Assembly (NCBI RefSeq): GCF_003390935.1
Contig: NZ_QNQZ01000003.1
Span: 1-64,000 of the forward strand
Length of the DNA: 64,000 nt
From: Lewinella sp. IMCC34191
GTDB lineage: Bacteria > Bacteroidota > Bacteroidia > Chitinophagales > Saprospiraceae
Direction of reading: 5' to 3'
Part shown: positions 17,410 to 26,473 of the stretch, piece by piece
How positions within the stretch are numbered: the stretch's first letter is position 1
Layout: each line of letters opens with the position of its first letter
Position numbers and translations under genes: made by a program
The notes under the pieces: generated by a model
Seen by the model: the letters and a program-made list of their open reading frames with translations, nothing else
What the model was told of the DNA's origin: nothing
The model's database searches: none

Positions 17410-18246
17410 ATGCAAGGACTTTGGAGAAGGCTTACGACCGCCGTGATTTTCGTGGTTATCATGATCTCGGGCATGTACACCGGCCCCTACACCTTCAATC
17501 TCCTGTTTCTGGTCATTGCCGGAGGCTGCCTGTATGAGTTCTTCGGGATGACGCTGGACCGGCATACCCGCCGCGATCGCATCCGCAAGGCGTTCGGCGT
17601 GGCCGTCGGTTTGCTGCCCTTCTTCCTCATCAGTGCCTTTTCCCTGGGTTACGTCAGCGACCCGGCCTCCTTCATCCAGGTAGCGAGCCTCCTGTTTGCT
17701 CCCTTCATCTTTACCGTCTTTATCTACGAACTGTACAGCAACAGCCAGGACCCCTTCGTCAATATCGCGTACATCGTCCTCGGTCTATTCTATATCGGCA
17801 TTCCCTTCGCCCTGGTGGATTTCATCGCCTTCGACGGAGATACCTTTTACTATCGCGTGGTCTTCGGCCTCCTTTTGCTGACCTGGGTCAACGATACCGG
17901 TGCCTACCTCGTGGGGAGCAAATTCGGCCGGACGCCCCTCTTCCCCCGCATCTCCCCCAATAAGACCTGGGAGGGAAGCATCGGCGGGGCCCTTACCTGT
18001 GTACTCTTCGGCTACGTGCTGCACCTCGTCTTCGACGAGATCAACCTGATTCAGTGGATCGTACTGGCCGTTATCGTAGCGATCTTCGGCGGACTGGGCG
18101 ACCTTGTCGAAAGTATGCTGAAACGCAGCGTGGGTGTCAAGGACAGCGGCAACCTCCTTCCGGGCCACGGGGGGCTGCTCGATCGCTTCGACGCGTTCAT
18201 CTTCGTCATCCCCTTCGCGGCGGCCTACATTCTGTATTTGCGCTAA
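17410..18246 (+). CDS. cdsA: phosphatidate cytidylyltransferase
   Basis: 278 residues, about eight membrane helices. Makes CDP-diacylglycerol from phosphatidate and CTP in the inner membrane, the branch point for phospholipids. The C-terminal signature is present (VKDSGNLLPGHGGLLDRFD), with the conserved NDTGAYLVGSKFGRTP and SPNKTWEGSIGG before it. The start is the ATG at 17410; an upstream ATG at 17347 would add 21 untypical residues. Followed 36 bp later by the convergent transporter of the rhamnose locus. Confidence 0.95.
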   Translation: MQGLWRRLTTAVIFVVIMISGMYTGPYTFNLLFLVIAGGCLYEFFGMTLDRHTRRDRIRKAFGVAVGLLPFFLISAFSLGYVSDPASFIQVASLLFAPFIFTVFIYELYSNSQDPFVNIAYIVLGLFYIGIPFALVDFIAFDGDTFYYRVVFGLLLLTWVNDTGAYLVGSKFGRTPLFPRISPNKTWEGSIGGALTCVLFGYVLHLVFDEINLIQWIVLAVIVAIFGGLGDLVESMLKRSVGVKDSGNLLPGHGGLLDRFDAFIFVIPFAAAYILYLR

Positions 18247-18263
18247 GCCCTTTGTTTTTGCGG

Positions 18264-18276
18264 CGGAGCGCAGGTA
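18264..18276 (+). repeat. dispersed element copy 3 (CGGAGCGCAGGTA)
   Basis: Exact copy, preceded by TTTGTTTTTGCGG and followed by GAAACCTTA, so about 30 bp are alike with copy 2 at 3160. It occupies the 36-bp space between the convergent cdsA and transporter stops. Confidence 0.62.
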
Positions 18277-18282
18277 GAAACC

Positions 18283-19707
18283 TTAGTCGAGAACGGCGTC
18301 CTGGCCGCGCCGACTGAACACGAGGTACAGGATGCCGCACAACAGCCAGGCCGGCAGCGTCACGAAACTCAGGAAGACGTCAAACTGCACGGAGATAAAG
18401 TAGAAGATGCCGAAGCTGATCGCCCACGCCCAGAAGACGGCCGGGTTGTAGCCACGACCCGTCCGGGCTTCGTAATCGGGCAATTCACCTGCGCTCGCCG
18501 CAAAAAAGTGCTGAAAGACAATCACCGCGCCGACGGGCGCCAGAATGAAGCCGTAAAGCGCGACGAAGTCCAACAATTTCATGGCGAAGGCGGGAAATAA
18601 ACCGGCGGCCGTGGCAATGCCACCGGCCAGCACCACGCCAACGGCGGCGCTGGCGCGCTTGGCCGGCAGCAGGGTCTGAAAGGCCAGCCCCGCGCGGTAG
18701 ATGGTGGGGTTAGCCGTCGTCCAGCCCGCCAGCACCACCGCGATGATGCCAAACCAGCCGATGGCGTTAAAGGCGAGGGGGCCCGGCGCTACCGTAGGTG
18801 CGTCACCGGCGTTGAGGACGGCCTGGGCTTCCGGCGTACGCAGGTAAACGGCGTAGAGCAGGGCCGCGGCGATCCAGGCCATGTAATGCCCTACGTACAT
18901 CCCGGCTGCCGTCGTCCAGCCCGCGCTGGGCTTACGGGCGAAGCGGAACACCGATAGGTCCGACATGCCGATGTGCATGGCCGCGTTGGCGAACCACGAC
19001 CAGATGGCGACGTGCCAGAAAGTGTACTTGATGTTGTTGCCGATGGGCTGGCTCCCCTCCCCCCAGATGTTCCAGAACTCGGAGAAACTACTCACTCCCA
19101 ACTGATTGAGGGCGACGATGCCCGCGGCCAGGAAAGCCAGCACGATGACCGGCGACATGTAGTTGGCGGCCTTGGCTACGGTGTCGTATCCGCGGGCGGC
19201 GATCAGCGTGATGAAGGCCCCGATAACGAGAACAACGACCACGTAGGTTAGGCTGGTCGGCAGACTGTCCGTCAGCTGCGGCATCTCCATGTCCAGTGGC
19301 ACCCCGACCGCGGTGGCCGATACGGTGATCATCGATCCTGCCAGGAAGCAAAAGAGGATGCCGTTCGCCACGTTGTAAAATTTGACCAGCTTGGGGCCGC
19401 ACAACTTTTCGAGGTGGTAGTACAGCGTCAGGCGGTACTTGGTGGCGATCTCCGCCGTCAGGAACCGCCAACTGAGTACCGCCAGGAAGTTTCCCAGCAG
19501 CAGCCCGATGATCAGGTCGAAGGCACTGACGCCCGTGGTCAGGAACAGGGGGCCGATCACGAACTCCGTACCGGCCGCATGCTCGCCGGCGTACATACCT
19601 AAAAAGCTTTTCCACCCCTTCCAGTTGGAACGGGGTACGGGCTGACGCTCAAATTCACCGCCGGCGATCTCTTCGATGATTTCTTCCTGGGTTTCCTGTT
19701 GCAGCAT
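18283..19707 (-). CDS. NCS1-family (nucleobase:cation symporter-1 like) transporter
   Basis: 474 residues with about 12 membrane helices. The N-terminal cytoplasmic segment is acidic, then SFLGMYAGEHAAGTEFVIGP, the helix-1 region of NCS1/purine-cytosine permease-like proteins, and AAGMYVGHYMAWIAAALLY in the middle. NCS1 members usually carry nucleobases, hydantoins or thiamine with Na+ or H+. Here it is the last gene of a same-strand set with the rhamnose kinase (44 bp), isomerase and aldolase, so uptake of rhamnose or export of lactate is a reasonable inference. No RhaT-like protein is present in the window. Confidence 0.8.
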   Translation of the reverse strand: MLQQETQEEIIEEIAGGEFERQPVPRSNWKGWKSFLGMYAGEHAAGTEFVIGPLFLTTGVSAFDLIIGLLLGNFLAVLSWRFLTAEIATKYRLTLYYHLEKLCGPKLVKFYNVANGILFCFLAGSMITVSATAVGVPLDMEMPQLTDSLPTSLTYVVVVLVIGAFITLIAARGYDTVAKAANYMSPVIVLAFLAAGIVALNQLGVSSFSEFWNIWGEGSQPIGNNIKYTFWHVAIWSWFANAAMHIGMSDLSVFRFARKPSAGWTTAAGMYVGHYMAWIAAALLYAVYLRTPEAQAVLNAGDAPTVAPGPLAFNAIGWFGIIAVVLAGWTTANPTIYRAGLAFQTLLPAKRASAAVGVVLAGGIATAAGLFPAFAMKLLDFVALYGFILAPVGAVIVFQHFFAASAGELPDYEARTGRGYNPAVFWAWAISFGIFYFISVQFDVFLSFVTLPAWLLCGILYLVFSRRGQDAVLD

Positions 19708-19751
19708 AATCGGGGTTGGGGTTAATTTGGGTATTGGGGAAGGGAAAAGAC

Positions 19752-21140
19752 TTAGGCGTCCGCCGCTTTAATAATGAAGGGTTGGTGCTTCTTCAGCCCG
19801 TAATTCTTCTTCAGGAATTTCGAGTTGAGCCCCTTGTCGGAAATGCAGATGGCGGCACCGAGGGCCGAGCCCAGACTGGAGTCCGTCGTGTGCAACTCCA
19901 GGTCCCGGAAGCGGTGGGAGATAAGCTCTAAAAAGACTTGGTTATCGCTAAAGCCCCCGTCGATGAAGAGCGTCCGTACGTCCGTCGTTCCGATGGCCGT
20001 CTGGATGCTACGCGTCTGCAGCTCCACCAATTCCACCAGCAGATGGTGGTAGGCGTACTCGTAGGAATCCGTCGGGATACGGGTTTGGGCGGGGTTCCCG
20101 GGATAGTCGAGCTCCACGAGATGGAACCAGGGCTCAAAGTCCGCCATGATGCCGGTGTAGGCATCGCAGTCGAAGGAAACATCGCGGTGGCGGCTCTCCT
20201 CCACCCCGAAGTGGCGGGCGAGTGCTTCCACCTGTAGCTTATATTCCTGACCGAGGAAAAGGCGTGCGGCCTTGACCGGTTTGCCGTCAATGCGCATGTA
20301 GTTGATGCAATCGCGGCGCATGTCTTCCTCGGTCAGTTGCCCCGATCCGAAGGGGTTGAGGGAAACGCTCCACGTGCCGGTCGATAGTAAGAGAAACGGA
20401 TTCCGTTCGCTCCGGATATAGGGCAGCAGAGCGGCCGAACTGTCGTGAATGCCGACCCCGATCTTGATCCGCCGCCCGTTGTAGTTCATATTGATGCTGG
20501 TCTCCGTCGAGACGATCGGCGGCATGATCCGCTGCAGTTGCTCGGCGTAGACCCACTCGTGGTAATCTCCCTTCGCATAATCCCACAGCGCCGTATGGCA
20601 ACCGATGCTGGTGTACTCGCTGATCGGGATGCCGGTGAAAACGTAGCTCAAAAACTGGGGCAGGTGCAGGCTGTACTTGATCCGGGAAAACACTTCCGGT
20701 TTGCGGTGCTTCAGCCAGTACAGCTGCATACCCGAATTCAGCATTCCGGAGGTGGAACTGCCTGTCCGGGCCGTAAATTCCGCTTCCGGGCCGTACTGCT
20801 CGTAGAATTGAGCGATCAGCTCGGGGTCGTACGGTTTGGTATAATTGTACAGGGGGCCGACGACCTCCCCGTCCGGGTCCAGGTGTACGAAGCTGGCTCC
20901 GTAGGAAGAGAAGTTGATCGCGTGGACGTCAAACTCCCGGGTTTCCAAAATCCGGTCGAATACGTCGCGCAGCCACGACTGCAGCGCGGGGAGGTCTTCG
21001 GTGGGGTAGCCATCTTCGTCTTCGGTCTCCTCGAAGCGGACGTACTCCCGGTATACCTCCCGGTAATCGTCGTCGAACAGGAAGAACTTCTTATTCGTAC
21101 GGCCTATGTCGAAGACCGCTGTTACGCTTGGCTTATCCAT
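19752..21140 (-). CDS. rhaB: FGGY-family carbohydrate kinase, likely rhamnulokinase
   Basis: 462 residues. ASKHA-fold kinase with phosphate-1 motif FDIGRTNKKFFLFD near the N terminus and the C-terminal ATP-site block FIDGGFSDNQVF, plus LLSTGTWSVSLNPFG for the phosphate-2 region. It probably phosphorylates L-rhamnulose to L-rhamnulose-1-phosphate: it lies 1 nt downstream of the rhamnose isomerase stop and in the same transcript as the matching aldolase. By sequence alone I could not separate rhamnulokinase from fuculokinase. Cytosolic. Confidence 0.88.
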   Translation of the reverse strand: MDKPSVTAVFDIGRTNKKFFLFDDDYREVYREYVRFEETEDEDGYPTEDLPALQSWLRDVFDRILETREFDVHAINFSSYGASFVHLDPDGEVVGPLYNYTKPYDPELIAQFYEQYGPEAEFTARTGSSTSGMLNSGMQLYWLKHRKPEVFSRIKYSLHLPQFLSYVFTGIPISEYTSIGCHTALWDYAKGDYHEWVYAEQLQRIMPPIVSTETSINMNYNGRRIKIGVGIHDSSAALLPYIRSERNPFLLLSTGTWSVSLNPFGSGQLTEEDMRRDCINYMRIDGKPVKAARLFLGQEYKLQVEALARHFGVEESRHRDVSFDCDAYTGIMADFEPWFHLVELDYPGNPAQTRIPTDSYEYAYHHLLVELVELQTRSIQTAIGTTDVRTLFIDGGFSDNQVFLELISHRFRDLELHTTDSSLGSALGAAICISDKGLNSKFLKKNYGLKKHQPFIIKAADA

Positions 21141-21141
21141 C

Positions 21142-22422
21142 CTACAATCCGGTAGCTACGGTATGCTTACCGCGTTCCCGAATGAGTTCCTCGCGAACGC
21201 CGAGGCTACGGTAGGCCCGTAACGGATCCAGTGCTCCTCCCCTGCTCAGCCGTGCGCGTTGTACCAGCGGCCGCACGTCGGTCCGGTAAGCATCCTGCAG
21301 GATCTCCTGCGCGAGCACCACGTCGTGGTCACGCTGGGCCGCCGCGAGTTTATCCTGGTCGATCAGCAACGCCTTGGCATAGGCTTCCTGGATGGCTTCC
21401 AGCGACTGGATCAGATCCTCCAAGGGATCCTTGATGTTGTGGCTCGCATCGATCATCCAGGCCAGGTCGGGATTCTGCGGGTTATTCCGCATACCGTAGA
21501 CCAGTTCGTTGAAGATCAAAAACAGGGCGTAGGGCTTGATGCTGCCCACCGTGAGGTCGTCATCGCCGTACTTGCTGTCGTTAAAGTGGAAGCCGCCCAG
21601 CTTGCCCTTCAGCATCAGGGTAGATACGATCTGCTCGATGTTACTGTTGGGCAGGTGGTGGCCCAGGTCGACCAGGGTAAAGGCCCGGTCACCGCAGGCA
21701 TTGGCGAGCATGAAACTGGTCCCCCAGTCCTGGATCACGGTGCTGTAGAAATTCGGCTCGTAAGGCTTGTATTCGATGAAGAGCTTCCAGTCCTTCGGCA
21801 TACCGGCGTAGATCTGCTTGAGGCTGTCCTCGGTCTGCAGCAGGCTTCGCTGAAAATTGCGTTGCCCCGGGAAGTTGGTGCCGTCGGCCAGCCATACGGT
21901 CAGGCTTTTCGAGCCCAGCTTAGCCCCGATGTCGATGACTTCCAGGTTGTGCTCGATGGCCTGCCGGCGGGACTTTTCCGCCGTGGCACTGAGTGAGCCG
22001 TGCTTGTAGCTGAACTCCGCATCTGGCTGGTCCTGAAAGGTATTCGAATTGATGGCGTCGAAGGTCAGACCATGTAGTTCCGCCCGCTCCCGCACGGCTG
22101 CATAATCGGTGGGCGTATCCCAGGGGATGTGCAGGGATATCGCACCGGCCGTCTGCGTGAGGGCGTGCAGGATACCGACGTCATCTATTTTCTGTTCCAG
22201 GTTGCCGGGCTCGCCGTGAAAGGAAAAGCGACCGAAGCGCGTCCCCCCGGCCCCGAGCGCCCAGCTGGGCACGGCTACCTGGAAAGCCGCCAGGTCGTCC
22301 ACGATCCGATCCGTACCGATACCCTGCTCCGCCAGGCGGTCGGAAAGGTGGGTGAAGTTATGGTGGTGGCGATCCAGTTGACGCTGGTCGAGGGCCCGGA
22401 TTTGATCTTTATTTAGTTGCAT
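21142..22422 (-). CDS. rhaI: L-rhamnose isomerase (RhaI type)
   Basis: 426 residues, TIM-barrel sugar isomerase. Visible: AISLHIPWD, FDAINSNTFQDQ, GSKSLTVWLADGTNFPGQ, LFIEYKPYEPNFYSTV, VDLGHHLPN, GGFHFNDSKYGDDDLTVGS; the acidic and His residues in the last four blocks are the metal ligands of the Pseudomonas stutzeri-type L-rhamnose isomerase. It interconverts L-rhamnose and L-rhamnulose with Mn2+. It is 1 nt from the kinase and 127 bp from the aldolase, the gap holding a large purine-rich palindrome. Confidence 0.9.
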   Translation of the reverse strand: MQLNKDQIRALDQRQLDRHHHNFTHLSDRLAEQGIGTDRIVDDLAAFQVAVPSWALGAGGTRFGRFSFHGEPGNLEQKIDDVGILHALTQTAGAISLHIPWDTPTDYAAVRERAELHGLTFDAINSNTFQDQPDAEFSYKHGSLSATAEKSRRQAIEHNLEVIDIGAKLGSKSLTVWLADGTNFPGQRNFQRSLLQTEDSLKQIYAGMPKDWKLFIEYKPYEPNFYSTVIQDWGTSFMLANACGDRAFTLVDLGHHLPNSNIEQIVSTLMLKGKLGGFHFNDSKYGDDDLTVGSIKPYALFLIFNELVYGMRNNPQNPDLAWMIDASHNIKDPLEDLIQSLEAIQEAYAKALLIDQDKLAAAQRDHDVVLAQEILQDAYRTDVRPLVQRARLSRGGALDPLRAYRSLGVREELIRERGKHTVATGL

Positions 22423-22446
22423 GGTCTTGTGTTGTGGTAGATACCA

Positions 22447-22548
22447 GGGGTGAAGGAGATAAGGGGTAAGGGGGATAAGGGATAAGGGGTAAAGGGAGGT
22501 GCACCTCCTTAGCCCCTTTACACCCTATCCCCTTTACCCCTTCCCTAT
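22447..22548. repeat. large purine/pyrimidine palindrome between rhaEW and rhaI
   Basis: The left half is a degenerate tandem of GGGGATAAGGG / AAGGGGTAAAGGG units (22447-22497). The centre GGAGGTGCACCTCC (22494-22507) is a perfect 14-bp palindrome. The right half (22508-22548) is the pyrimidine complement (CCTTTACACCCTATCCCC). The strand asymmetry is extreme. In the operon transcript it would fold into a long hairpin that could adjust rhaEW versus rhaI levels. Confidence 0.65.
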
Positions 22549-22549
22549 A

Positions 22550-24652
22550 CTAGCGCACGAAGGCGTTCGCCATTCCTCCATCCACGTTGAGGATGTTGCC
22601 GGTCGACTTGTCCAGCATGGTGAAGGCGAAGACGCCGTCGGCGATGTCTTCCGGACGGATGATGCGGTTGAGGAGGTTCCGCTTGGCGTAGTGGGCGGGT
22701 AATTCCTCGACCGTGATGCCGTAGGCCTTGGCGCGGCCTTCCGCCCAGTCGCCCTCCCAGATCTTACTGCCGATGATGACGCCGTCGGGGTTGACGGTAT
22801 TCACACGGATGGCGTATTCGGCCAGCTCCGCGGCCAGGAGGCGGGCCATATGCTGTTGGGCGGCTTTGGCCGTGCCGTAGGCTACGTTGTTGGGGCCGGA
22901 TACCAATCCGTTCTTGCTCGCGATGGGAATGATATCGCCACCGAGCCCCTGTGATTTCATGATGTTAGCTCCTGCCTTGGCGAGTTCAAACTGCCCCTTG
23001 ACCAGTACGTTCTGGAGGATGTCCCAGTCCTTTGCAGTGGTCTCGTGGAGCGGCTTGGAGATGGCCAGTCCGGCGCTGTGTACGACGATGTCTACTCCGC
23101 CGAATTCCAGACAGGCTTTGTCGAAGGCATCGGTGATCGAAGCCGAGTCGGTCACGTCACAGACGGCGTAGGTCGCCTCGTCCTTGCCGTAGGTGGCCAC
23201 GGCCTCCTGCAGCCGATCTTCCGCGATGTCGGTCAGTACGACTACGGCACCCTCCGCGGAGAGCTTGTCGGCGATGGCTTTGCCGATTCCGCCACCGGCA
23301 CCGGTGACGACGGCGATCCTGCGGGAAAGCGGCTTCTCCTTGGGTTGGCGTTGCAACTTCGCTTCCTCGAGGAGCCAATATTCGATGTCGAAGGCTTCCT
23401 GGCGGGGTAAGGACGTATAGGACGTAATGGCCTCCGCCCCCCGCATTACGTTGATCGCGTTGACGTAGAACTCGCTCGCAACCCGGGCCGTCTGCTTGTT
23501 CTTGGCGAAGGTGAACATACCGACGCCGGGGTAGATGATGACCACCGGATTGGGGTCGCGCATGGCAGGGCTGTTCGACCGCTTGTGCTGTTCGTAATAG
23601 GCTTTGTACTGATCCCGGTATTCGGCGAAGGCCGGCTTCAATTTGTCGAGCAAGGCAACGGGGTCGGATACGTCCTGCTGGGTCTGCAGGTCCAGGACGA
23701 GCGGTTGGATTTTGGTCCGCAGGAAGTGGTCCGGACAGCTGGTTCCCATGGGGGCCAGCCGCTGTAAGTCATAGCTGTTGATGTAATGGAGCACGGTGTC
23801 GCTGTCGGTGAAGTGGCCGACCATCCGGTTCTCGGAGGAAGCCAGTCCGCGCAGTAGCGGCATCAGTTTGGCGGCCTTGGCCTTGCGCTCGTCGGGCTTG
23901 AGGGACTTCACTTTTTCGCCTCCGAAGACCTTACCCTGCTCCTTGACCTTTTTCTCGATGTATTCGGACGCCATCTCGATGACTTCCAGGCTGTTCATAT
24001 AGCACTCGTAGGAGGTATCGCCCCAGGTGAACAGGCCATGGCTACCGAGCACGATGCCGCGAATTCCAGGGTTCTCGGCGAGCGCCTTTTCCAGCTGGAG
24101 ACCCAGGTCGAAACCGGGCCGCTGCCAGGGCACCCAGGCCATGGTATCCCCCCAGATATCCCTGGTCACCTGTTCGCTGTTCTCGGCCGCGGCCACGGCG
24201 ATGACGGCGTCCGGATGGAGGTGATCGATGTGCTTGAAGGGCAGCAGGCCGTGCAGGGGGGTGTCGATGGACGGGGCCCGGCTATCGAGATCGTAGATGG
24301 CGTGATTGAACAGGCCGACCATCCGGTCCTCGTCCTGGAGCCCGCCGTACACCTTCTTAAGGTCCCGCAGGCGACCGGTATACAGGCCAGCGATACCGGC
24401 GCGGTTCAGGGTGCCGATGTCTCCCCCGGACCCCTTGATCCACATGACCTCCACTTCCTCGTTGGTCAGGGGGTCCTTTTCAAGGGTTTTGCAACTGGTG
24501 TTTCCGCCACCGTAGTTCGTGATCCGCAGATCGGAGCCCAGGATATTGGAACGGTACAGGAATAGCGCTACCTGGTCGTCGCCGAGCTTTTCGGCCTTTT
24601 CCTCGTCCCAGAGGTAATCGACGTATTTGAATTTGGTGGTTGCGGTGCTCAT
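22550..24652 (-). CDS. rhaEW: bifunctional rhamnulose-1-P aldolase / lactaldehyde dehydrogenase
   Basis: 700 residues, two enzymes in one chain. Residues ~25-430 are a class II aldolase: GGGNTSCK (48-55) and the metal-binding HIDHLHPD (141-148). Residues ~440-700 are a short-chain dehydrogenase: TGAGGGIG (450-457), and catalytic YGTAK (592-596) with a Ser upstream. It splits L-rhamnulose-1-phosphate into DHAP and L-lactaldehyde and oxidises the latter, as shown for RhaEW homologues in other phyla. First gene of the catabolic transcript, divergent from the GntR regulator; a palindromic operator candidate lies 44 bp upstream of its start. Confidence 0.94.
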   Translation of the reverse strand: MSTATTKFKYVDYLWDEEKAEKLGDDQVALFLYRSNILGSDLRITNYGGGNTSCKTLEKDPLTNEEVEVMWIKGSGGDIGTLNRAGIAGLYTGRLRDLKKVYGGLQDEDRMVGLFNHAIYDLDSRAPSIDTPLHGLLPFKHIDHLHPDAVIAVAAAENSEQVTRDIWGDTMAWVPWQRPGFDLGLQLEKALAENPGIRGIVLGSHGLFTWGDTSYECYMNSLEVIEMASEYIEKKVKEQGKVFGGEKVKSLKPDERKAKAAKLMPLLRGLASSENRMVGHFTDSDTVLHYINSYDLQRLAPMGTSCPDHFLRTKIQPLVLDLQTQQDVSDPVALLDKLKPAFAEYRDQYKAYYEQHKRSNSPAMRDPNPVVIIYPGVGMFTFAKNKQTARVASEFYVNAINVMRGAEAITSYTSLPRQEAFDIEYWLLEEAKLQRQPKEKPLSRRIAVVTGAGGGIGKAIADKLSAEGAVVVLTDIAEDRLQEAVATYGKDEATYAVCDVTDSASITDAFDKACLEFGGVDIVVHSAGLAISKPLHETTAKDWDILQNVLVKGQFELAKAGANIMKSQGLGGDIIPIASKNGLVSGPNNVAYGTAKAAQQHMARLLAAELAEYAIRVNTVNPDGVIIGSKIWEGDWAEGRAKAYGITVEELPAHYAKRNLLNRIIRPEDIADGVFAFTMLDKSTGNILNVDGGMANAFVR

Positions 24653-24695
24653 GGTCTTGTTGCAGGTTTCTATGTTATGGGCTCCAAATTAGCCG

Positions 24696-24717
24696 GATAG
24701 GTTATTTACCCTATCCT
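24696..24717. promoter_or_regulatory. GGATAGG-N8-CCTATCC palindrome, candidate GntR operator
   Basis: Perfect 7-bp arms (24696-24702 and 24711-24717) separated by 8 nt, in the gap between divergent rhaEW and the GntR gene. The symmetry continues one base inward in part (GGT..ACC). It is the only clear dyad in the 208-bp region and sits where control of both genes would be expected. Confidence 0.6.
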
Positions 24718-24827
24718 GTACTGTCCGGGGTGGCATCCAATTATAAATATTCTGCGGAACTTGCCTGCCGCATTCGCTTGCCATACTTCGGAGACCTACT
24801 TACCTTGCCCGTCCCCGACGGACTCTT

Positions 24828-24840
24828 TACCTGCGCTCCG
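24828..24840 (-). repeat. dispersed element copy 4 (CGGAGCGCAGGTA)
   Basis: Exact copy on the minus strand, with the flank GGGCGG on its left side. It ends 20 bp before the GntR start codon, so it would be in or next to the 5' untranslated region. Confidence 0.62.
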
Positions 24841-24860
24841 CCGCCCTTCTTAAACCCCTT

Positions 24861-25901
24861 ATGGCAGTCACCTACATCACCATCGCGGAAGAGTCCCGGA
24901 TCCCGAAGTACCAGCAGATCGTCGACGGGATCATCGACGGTATCGCCCGCGGGGAACTCGAGATAGAAGACAAGATCCCGTCGATAAACGCCCTTAGCGA
25001 AGCCTTCGACCTGTCGCGCGACACCGTCGAGAAGGCGTACAACATCCTGAAGGACCGCAACATCATCACCTCCGTAAAGGGAAAGGGCTTTTACGTCACC
25101 CGTACCAAACTGGTTTCCAAGGTCAACGTACTGTTCCTGATCAATAAGCTGAGTTCGTACAAGATGCGGATCTACAACAGCTTCGTGAACCGGGTAGCCG
25201 GGGTGGCGCATACGGATCTCCATGTCTACCACTGCGACGATTCGATCTTTCTCAATCTGCTCTCCCGCGATCTCAACAGCTACGATTACTTCGTCATCAT
25301 GCCGCACTTCAAGACGGCGGATCTCCGTCACGCGAGCTTCACCGACGACGTACGACAGGCGATCGACAGGATCCCTAAGAACAAGCTGATCATCATGGAT
25401 AATCAGTTGGAATTAGCCGGCGACTACGCCGAAGTATACCAGGACTTCCAAAACGATATTTACGAAGCCCTGAAGGAAGGGATCGATAAGATCCAGCGGT
25501 ACCGAAAACTCATCCTGGTCTACCCTACCCGCTCGGTCTATCCATACCCCAAGCGGATCCTGCACGGATTTCGGCAATTCTGCGTGGAGTACAAACTCCC
25601 ATTCGAGATCATTGACGAAATCTACGAGGACACGATCCTGCACCGGGGTGACCTCTTCATCGTCATCGTGGAATCGGACCTGGTCAACCTGGTGAAGCAA
25701 ATCCGGGACAAGGAATTTGAATTGGGGGTAGACGTCGGGGTGATCAGCTATAATGAAACGCCGCTGAAAGACTTATTGGGCATAACCGTGGTCTCCACCG
25801 ATTTTGATGCGATGGGCACCACGGCCGCCGACCTCATCCTCGACCGCAGGTTCGAAAAGGTCAAGAACCCTTTTCGCTACATCGAACGAGAATCGCTGTA
25901 G
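24861..25901 (+). CDS. GntR-family regulator with sugar-binding effector domain
   Basis: 346 residues. The winged helix occupies ~5-78: PKYQQIVDGIIDGIARGEL, KIPSINALSEAFDLSRDTVE and a GKGFYVT wing. The rest (~85-340) looks like a periplasmic-binding-protein/LacI-type ligand domain (VNVLFLINKLSSYKMRIYNS; GVISYNETPLKDLLGITVVSTDFDAMG), an arrangement found in Bacteroidota sugar-responsive GntR proteins. Divergent from rhaEW, so it most likely controls rhamnose genes; whether it represses or activates cannot be read from sequence. Convergent with the TonB-domain gene (15 bp). Confidence 0.88.
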   Translation: MAVTYITIAEESRIPKYQQIVDGIIDGIARGELEIEDKIPSINALSEAFDLSRDTVEKAYNILKDRNIITSVKGKGFYVTRTKLVSKVNVLFLINKLSSYKMRIYNSFVNRVAGVAHTDLHVYHCDDSIFLNLLSRDLNSYDYFVIMPHFKTADLRHASFTDDVRQAIDRIPKNKLIIMDNQLELAGDYAEVYQDFQNDIYEALKEGIDKIQRYRKLILVYPTRSVYPYPKRILHGFRQFCVEYKLPFEIIDEIYEDTILHRGDLFIVIVESDLVNLVKQIRDKEFELGVDVGVISYNETPLKDLLGITVVSTDFDAMGTTAADLILDRRFEKVKNPFRYIERESL

Positions 25902-25916
25902 CGGCCGTAGGCGCAA

Positions 25917-26369
25917 TTACTTACCTAAGCTGAACTTGACCGGGAGCTTGAATTCCGTCCGAACCGCCTCGCCCTCTTGCATACCGGGGTTCCACCGTGC
26001 GCCGGATGCATTCATCCCCTTGACGATACGCAGTACCTCGGCGCCCATACCGTATCCCGGGTCGCGGTAGATCGATGCCTGACTGATAGTGCCGTCTTTC
26101 TCAACCACGAAGCTTACTACGGCCATTCCCTCGGCCTCGGCCTCCCGGGCTTCCGCGGGGTATTTCACGTTATGATAAACGTAGGTGAGCATCGCGTTAT
26201 CCGCGCAGGCCTTGTAGTCGTCGCCCTCGGGGCAGTCCGCCTTGAAAGTAGGCATTTGCTCGACTTCCTCGTAAACGCCCTGCTCGTTCGGCTGGGGCGA
26301 TTCGCCTTCGCTCTGGGCGTGCACGGCGATGGGGAGACTGAGGAGAAATAGGTAGATGAAATGTCGCAT
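25917..26369 (-). CDS. secreted TonB C-terminal-domain protein
   Basis: 150 residues from the ATG at 26369, with a signal peptide (FIYLFLLSLPIAVHAQ) instead of the TonB membrane anchor. A short acidic linker, then a TonB C-terminal fold: VKYPAEAREAEAEGMAVVSF, VEKDGTISQASIYRDPGYG, ALRVV-like helix and WNPGMQEGEAVRTEFKLPVKF. Bacteroidota carry many such free periplasmic TonB_C proteins; without a proline-rich spanning segment it is unlikely to energise receptors in the ordinary way. Four Cys in a CPEGDDYKAC block may form a disulfide. Unrelated in function to its rhamnose neighbours as far as can be seen. Confidence 0.78.
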   Translation of the reverse strand: MRHFIYLFLLSLPIAVHAQSEGESPQPNEQGVYEEVEQMPTFKADCPEGDDYKACADNAMLTYVYHNVKYPAEAREAEAEGMAVVSFVVEKDGTISQASIYRDPGYGMGAEVLRIVKGMNASGARWNPGMQEGEAVRTEFKLPVKFSLGK

Positions 26370-26473
26370 AGTCCGTGTTTTGATAGAACGATGCCATTCG
26401 TATACATTTTGGCGTGCGGCTTGGTAGAAAAAGCTACCGATCACCGGCTTCGCTACCGTGCCCGGTATCGGGA

